This document shows, piece by piece, positions 60,592 to 64,000 of a stretch of DNA of 64,000 nucleotides. Under the pieces are notes generated by a model. That model saw only the letters and a program-made list of their open reading frames with translations. It did no database searches and was not told the DNA's origin. The translations under genes and the position numbers were made by a program. Every line of letters starts with the position of its first letter. The stretch's first letter is position 1. This DNA is from Phyto melanocephala (Eukaryota > Arthropoda > Insecta > Diptera > Rhinophoridae): positions 78,556,713 through 78,620,712 of the forward strand of contig OW799236.1 of assembly GCA_941918925.1 (NCBI GenBank). Direction: 5' to 3'.

Positions 60592-61581
60592 TTGGGTGAT
60601 CGATTATTCGACATTTTTAAGAAACCGGTTTTCAAATAGTTTGAAATATAAGATTTAAAAAAACCGGTTGCTCTTTTGAAAATTTAGAAAAAACCGGTTA
60701 ACCGGTCGAATACATAAAATATAATTCTTTCTCATACTAGTTTGTCTTATAAACAAGTTTGTTCTATCTATGGTTTAAATTAAATTAATTTTAACTTGAG
60801 ACACATTCAATGGCATTATTATAAAATAACGTTAATTAAAATAAAGATGTTAAAGACAGATACTTTTTTCCTAAAGGTGACCGAAAATTTAAGTTTGTGC
60901 TTCAATTACCTTTAACTTTTAAGGTTAGGCTTATAAATTTAAAAATGTCATTGTTTGCCATATTGAAAAAATTGTTACAAGGAGGTTGTAATAATGAAAA
61001 ACATTAAAAAGTCACTTTAATGCTCACGGTAGTCAAATTTACCTTTTATTAACATTAACTTTATAGGCAAGTTGTAATAATGACCCTTTGTGTGCCAAAC
61101 TATTTTAGTATACAAGTCATATTTATGTTATCAGAGATATTAGTTAAGCTATGGGTAGTATATAGTACAAGTCGCTAGATTTCGTAGAAGCAAAATATTA
61201 TGAAATTCGAAAATGCGATTAAAAAGTATTACAAAGTACAATAATTTAGTCAAACACTTAACTGAACAACTGATTATCACAGCAAATTATAAGCGCAACA
61301 ACGTATAAAATACCTGCTCTCCGTTTATAACAAATAATATTTAAGCCTAATTATTTTTCATATTTTACAATTGTTTTTGAAACAACAAATAAATTTCTTA
61401 CAATATTATGGCAGAGTATTTAATAAATTTTCTGATTTTTGAAAAAATTTTAAGTAATAAATATAGTATGATACGTTTGGTTACAGAGATAAATGAACAT
61501 AAGACTAAAAACGAAAAAAACCAGCTGAAAGAGTAAAAAACCGGGTTTTCCACCGGTTGTAAAACCGAGTCGATCACTCTA
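60592..61581. mobile_element. hAT-like nonautonomous element with 8-bp duplication
   Basis: ATATGTAC (60584-60591) and GTATGTAC (61582-61589) flank the element with one mismatch. The ends are TTGGGTGATCGATTATTCGA and the complement of TAGAGTGATCGACTCGGTTT, of hAT type. AAACCGGTT-like words cluster near both ends, as expected for hAT subterminal transposase sites. No coding frame in 990 bp. Confidence 0.7.
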
Positions 61582-61589
61582 GTATGTAC

Positions 61590-62790
61590 GTATTATTTTA
61601 AGTTGATTTGGCAAAAGTCCACAGATATTATAATGATAAAGTACCAGAAAAAAGAGCGGAAATACCCTTTAATCATGAAACAAGCACGCAGCCCATCACT
61701 GGCTTATAAATGTCACGCAACAATTGCTTTTGAAGCAAACGTTGAAAAAGTAGAATAACAATACTGCAGTAGTACCTTTCTGTCTGACTTTGTTCTTTGT
61801 TAATTTCTTTGCGACTTTCTGGTTGCTACTGTTGTCAAATTTTAAATGTCAAAAATATTGATGTCAATGTCAATTCCTAAAGTTTCTTAATTAATCCAAA
61901 AAAATTGACGGTTTAAAAAAAATAAATTAATTTACATTTTAAATCATTTAATAAATGAGTATATCATGTTACATCATGCCTCTAAACCAGACACTTCTAT
62001 TATCATTAGGTTGCTCAATTATTTTTTCGTTAAATTTTTTTTAATTTACAAAACTAACAATAAAAAAAAACAACAATAAATGTTTTAACACTATTTTCTA
62101 CATCAATTTAAATTTCTAGTTTTTGATTGTTCTGTACGTTTTACAAAAACAGGTTATAAGTCTTAACAAATTAATTGTACTACTTTATATGTACGAATGT
62201 TTGTTTGTACCTAGTAAAATGTTTAAAACAAATTTACATTATTAATGTTTAAATATTATATTCTTTGTTTTTGTAATATAACAATGTATATACGAAAAAA
62301 AAACTATGTAAAACAAATATTTTATTATTATTATTTTGTTGTTACTTTTTAGTCTCTGAATATGAAAGAAACCAAATGTCACCAAATAATTTTATATTTT
62401 TTCTGTTTCAAGTTTCCTGTTTTTTTTGGTTTTACTTTGCAAAATATATTTATGTATGTGTGTTTGTTAACCCTCTGACAGAATTTATATATTTTAAACA
62501 AATCATTCATGTTAATATTGAAATTTTAAATGTGCGTCATATGCATGACAATTACTCTAGCATAAAAATAAATTAAATTGTTGTATTGAAACTTAGTCAA
62601 GCATCACTGAGTTGACATTTATGCAGAATATTTGAAAATATTCTTTTAAATATTATTCAATAGATGTGAATATTTCTTTTAAATATTATGCAGTAAATTT
62701 TTGCTTATATGAATATATGATGAGGAGGAGGTATTTTTTTTAAATTACAACCGCAACTAATTTGCAATTTAATTAGGGGTATTTGTATTT
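61590..62790. other. Non-coding stretch, nothing recognised
   Basis: AT-rich. TTAACCCTCTGACAG at 62468 looks like a piggyBac-type end but has no partner. Confidence 0.5.
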
Positions 62791-62792
62791 TA

Positions 62793-62812
62793 TCTATATA
62801 TATAAAAGTGAA

Positions 62813-62849
<37 letters not shown>

Positions 62850-63673
62850 GCTATAGACTCCGAAACTGTAAAACCGATCGGGCTCAAACTTTGGTAAGTT
62901 GTTGTACACATACCAGGGAGTGTTTATGGGTGAAAAAAAGTGGGCGGAGCCACGCCCATAAAAAATTAGTTATCAGTTTTAGCTACTTGCACCAGACCGA
63001 TTTTTCTGAAACTTTGCACACATATCGAGCTGTCATGACTAAATAATTTTGTGATAAGAAAAGTGGGCGGGGCCACGCCCCTAAAAAAGTTTTAATTTTG
63101 AGGTACTTGCACTGAACCGATTTTTCTGAAACTGTGCACACATACTAAGCTGTCATAACCATATAATTTCGTGATTAGAAAAGTGGGCAGGGCCACGCCC
63201 ATAAAAAAAAGGTTATAATTTTGAGGTACTTGCACCAGACCGATTTTTCTGAAACTTTGCACACATATCGAGCTGTCATGACTAAATAATTTCGTGAATA
63301 GAGGAGTGGGCAGTGCCACGCCCATAAAAAATAAGTATCATTTTTAAGGTACTTGCACTGGACCGATTATTCTGAAACTTTGCATACATATTGAGCTGTT
63401 ATGACTTTACAATTTCGTGATTAGAAAAGTGGGCAGGGCCACGCCCATAAAAACAATTATAATTTTGAGGTACTTCCACTGGTCCGATTCTTCTGAAACT
63501 TTGCACACATATTGAGCTGTTATGACTTTACAATTTCGTGATTAGGAAAGTGGGCAATGCCACGCCCATAAAAAAATTATAATTTTTAGGTTTTTGCACT
63601 TGATATTCAATTAAAATTCAGAATGCATTTCGATTCATTAAGGGGCGTAGCAACGCGTGCCGGGTTTGGCTAG
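62793..63673 (+). mobile_element. Helitron copy 4, intact ends
   Basis: TCTATATATATAAAAGTG follows an A (62792), and CTAG (63670-63673) precedes a T (63674), the A/T insertion preference of Helitrons. The GCGTAGCAACGC hairpin precedes the end. A long (GT)n run (62818-62847) and about six monomers of roughly 122 bp (near 62939, 63062, 63183, 63306, 63430 and 63549) fill the body. No Rep/helicase. Confidence 0.9.
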
Positions 63674-63674
63674 T

Positions 63675-64000
63675 ATTTATATAAACATGAAAAGATTTAA
63701 ATAATTTATGAGAAAAATCTCAGTTAAAGACTAATTTATACAGTCAGGAAAATTTGAAAAAATTTATAATATTTTGTAAAGCGTTTGTAAAAATAATTTT
63801 GCAAAAAGTTGATAATTTATGGCATAAAAATTGTATTAAAAAAAATTCTATAATAATTGTTTTTAATGTATCAACACCTTTAAATTTAAATTAAATGTGA
63901 TACCATTAAATAAAATGCAGAAATGTTTAAGCAGAATGATAATTGCATTAATTGATAAGAAGGTCCTTTTGTGCCAGTAAAGTCATGGGTGAATTTTTAT
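63675..64000. other. AT-rich non-coding end of window
   Basis: Nothing recognised. Confidence 0.5.

Noticed and set aside
1..64000. CRISPR arrays, operons, ribosome binding sites, prophage or plasmid features
   Set aside because: Spliced transposase gene, dipteran repeats and composition show animal nuclear DNA; tandem units here are Helitron and microsatellite repeats without the repeat-spacer pattern.

Overview
The window looks like nuclear, non-coding DNA from a higher fly (Diptera, probably a calyptrate such as a blow fly or muscid). It is strongly AT-rich, full of short TATG/TACA runs, and carries repeats typical of flies: elements matching the description of dipteran mini-me elements (a conserved 'CCCCATAAAGTATATA' core next to a GTCY/GACR proto-microsatellite), Helitrons with internal GC-rich tandem repeats, and many mariner relics. 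I found no complete host protein-coding gene. Most long reading frames are spurious or lie inside repeats.

Layout. 1-7.8 kb: AT-rich filler, a tRNA-like SINE head near 1.05 kb, and a Helitron (3117-5592) whose 5' end was split by a 1.7-kb terminal-inverted-repeat (TIR) element holding an open transposase fragment. 7.8-11.5 kb: the best preserved element of the window, with TIRs of about 410 bp and an open, single-intron 542-residue transposase-like gene. 12-13.6 kb: an unassigned GC-richer block and the 3' end of a non-LTR retrotransposon. 17-18.5 kb: two Helitrons fused head to tail. 19.75-21.05 kb: an A-skewed block ending at a consensus splice donor, possibly the 5' leader exon of a + strand gene; a short exon-like sequence with a start codon lies at 29775-29866. 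22.4-24.5 kb: a second Helitron family and an RNase H relic of a non-LTR element. 26.8-35.5 kb: a piggyBac-type MITE and a cluster of mini-me-like copies, one of which is part of a nearly exact 1.75-kb tandem duplication that also copied part of a piggyBac transposase relic.

36-47 kb: a mariner relic, a TA-flanked MITE, a Jockey-like reverse transcriptase relic and a second mini-me-like subfamily. 49.4-51.6 kb: a fairly young Tc1-like element nested in a mini-me-like copy. 52-64 kb: a dense series of nonautonomous DNA elements with readable target-site duplications (two hAT, one Harbinger-like, one pogo/Tc1-like), two more mariner relics and a fourth copy of the first Helitron family.

The elements do not form a pathway. 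They are a stratigraphy of insertions, and several nestings allow relative dating. If a host gene is present it is probably a large-intron + strand gene of which only one or two small exons fall here; that model is inference.
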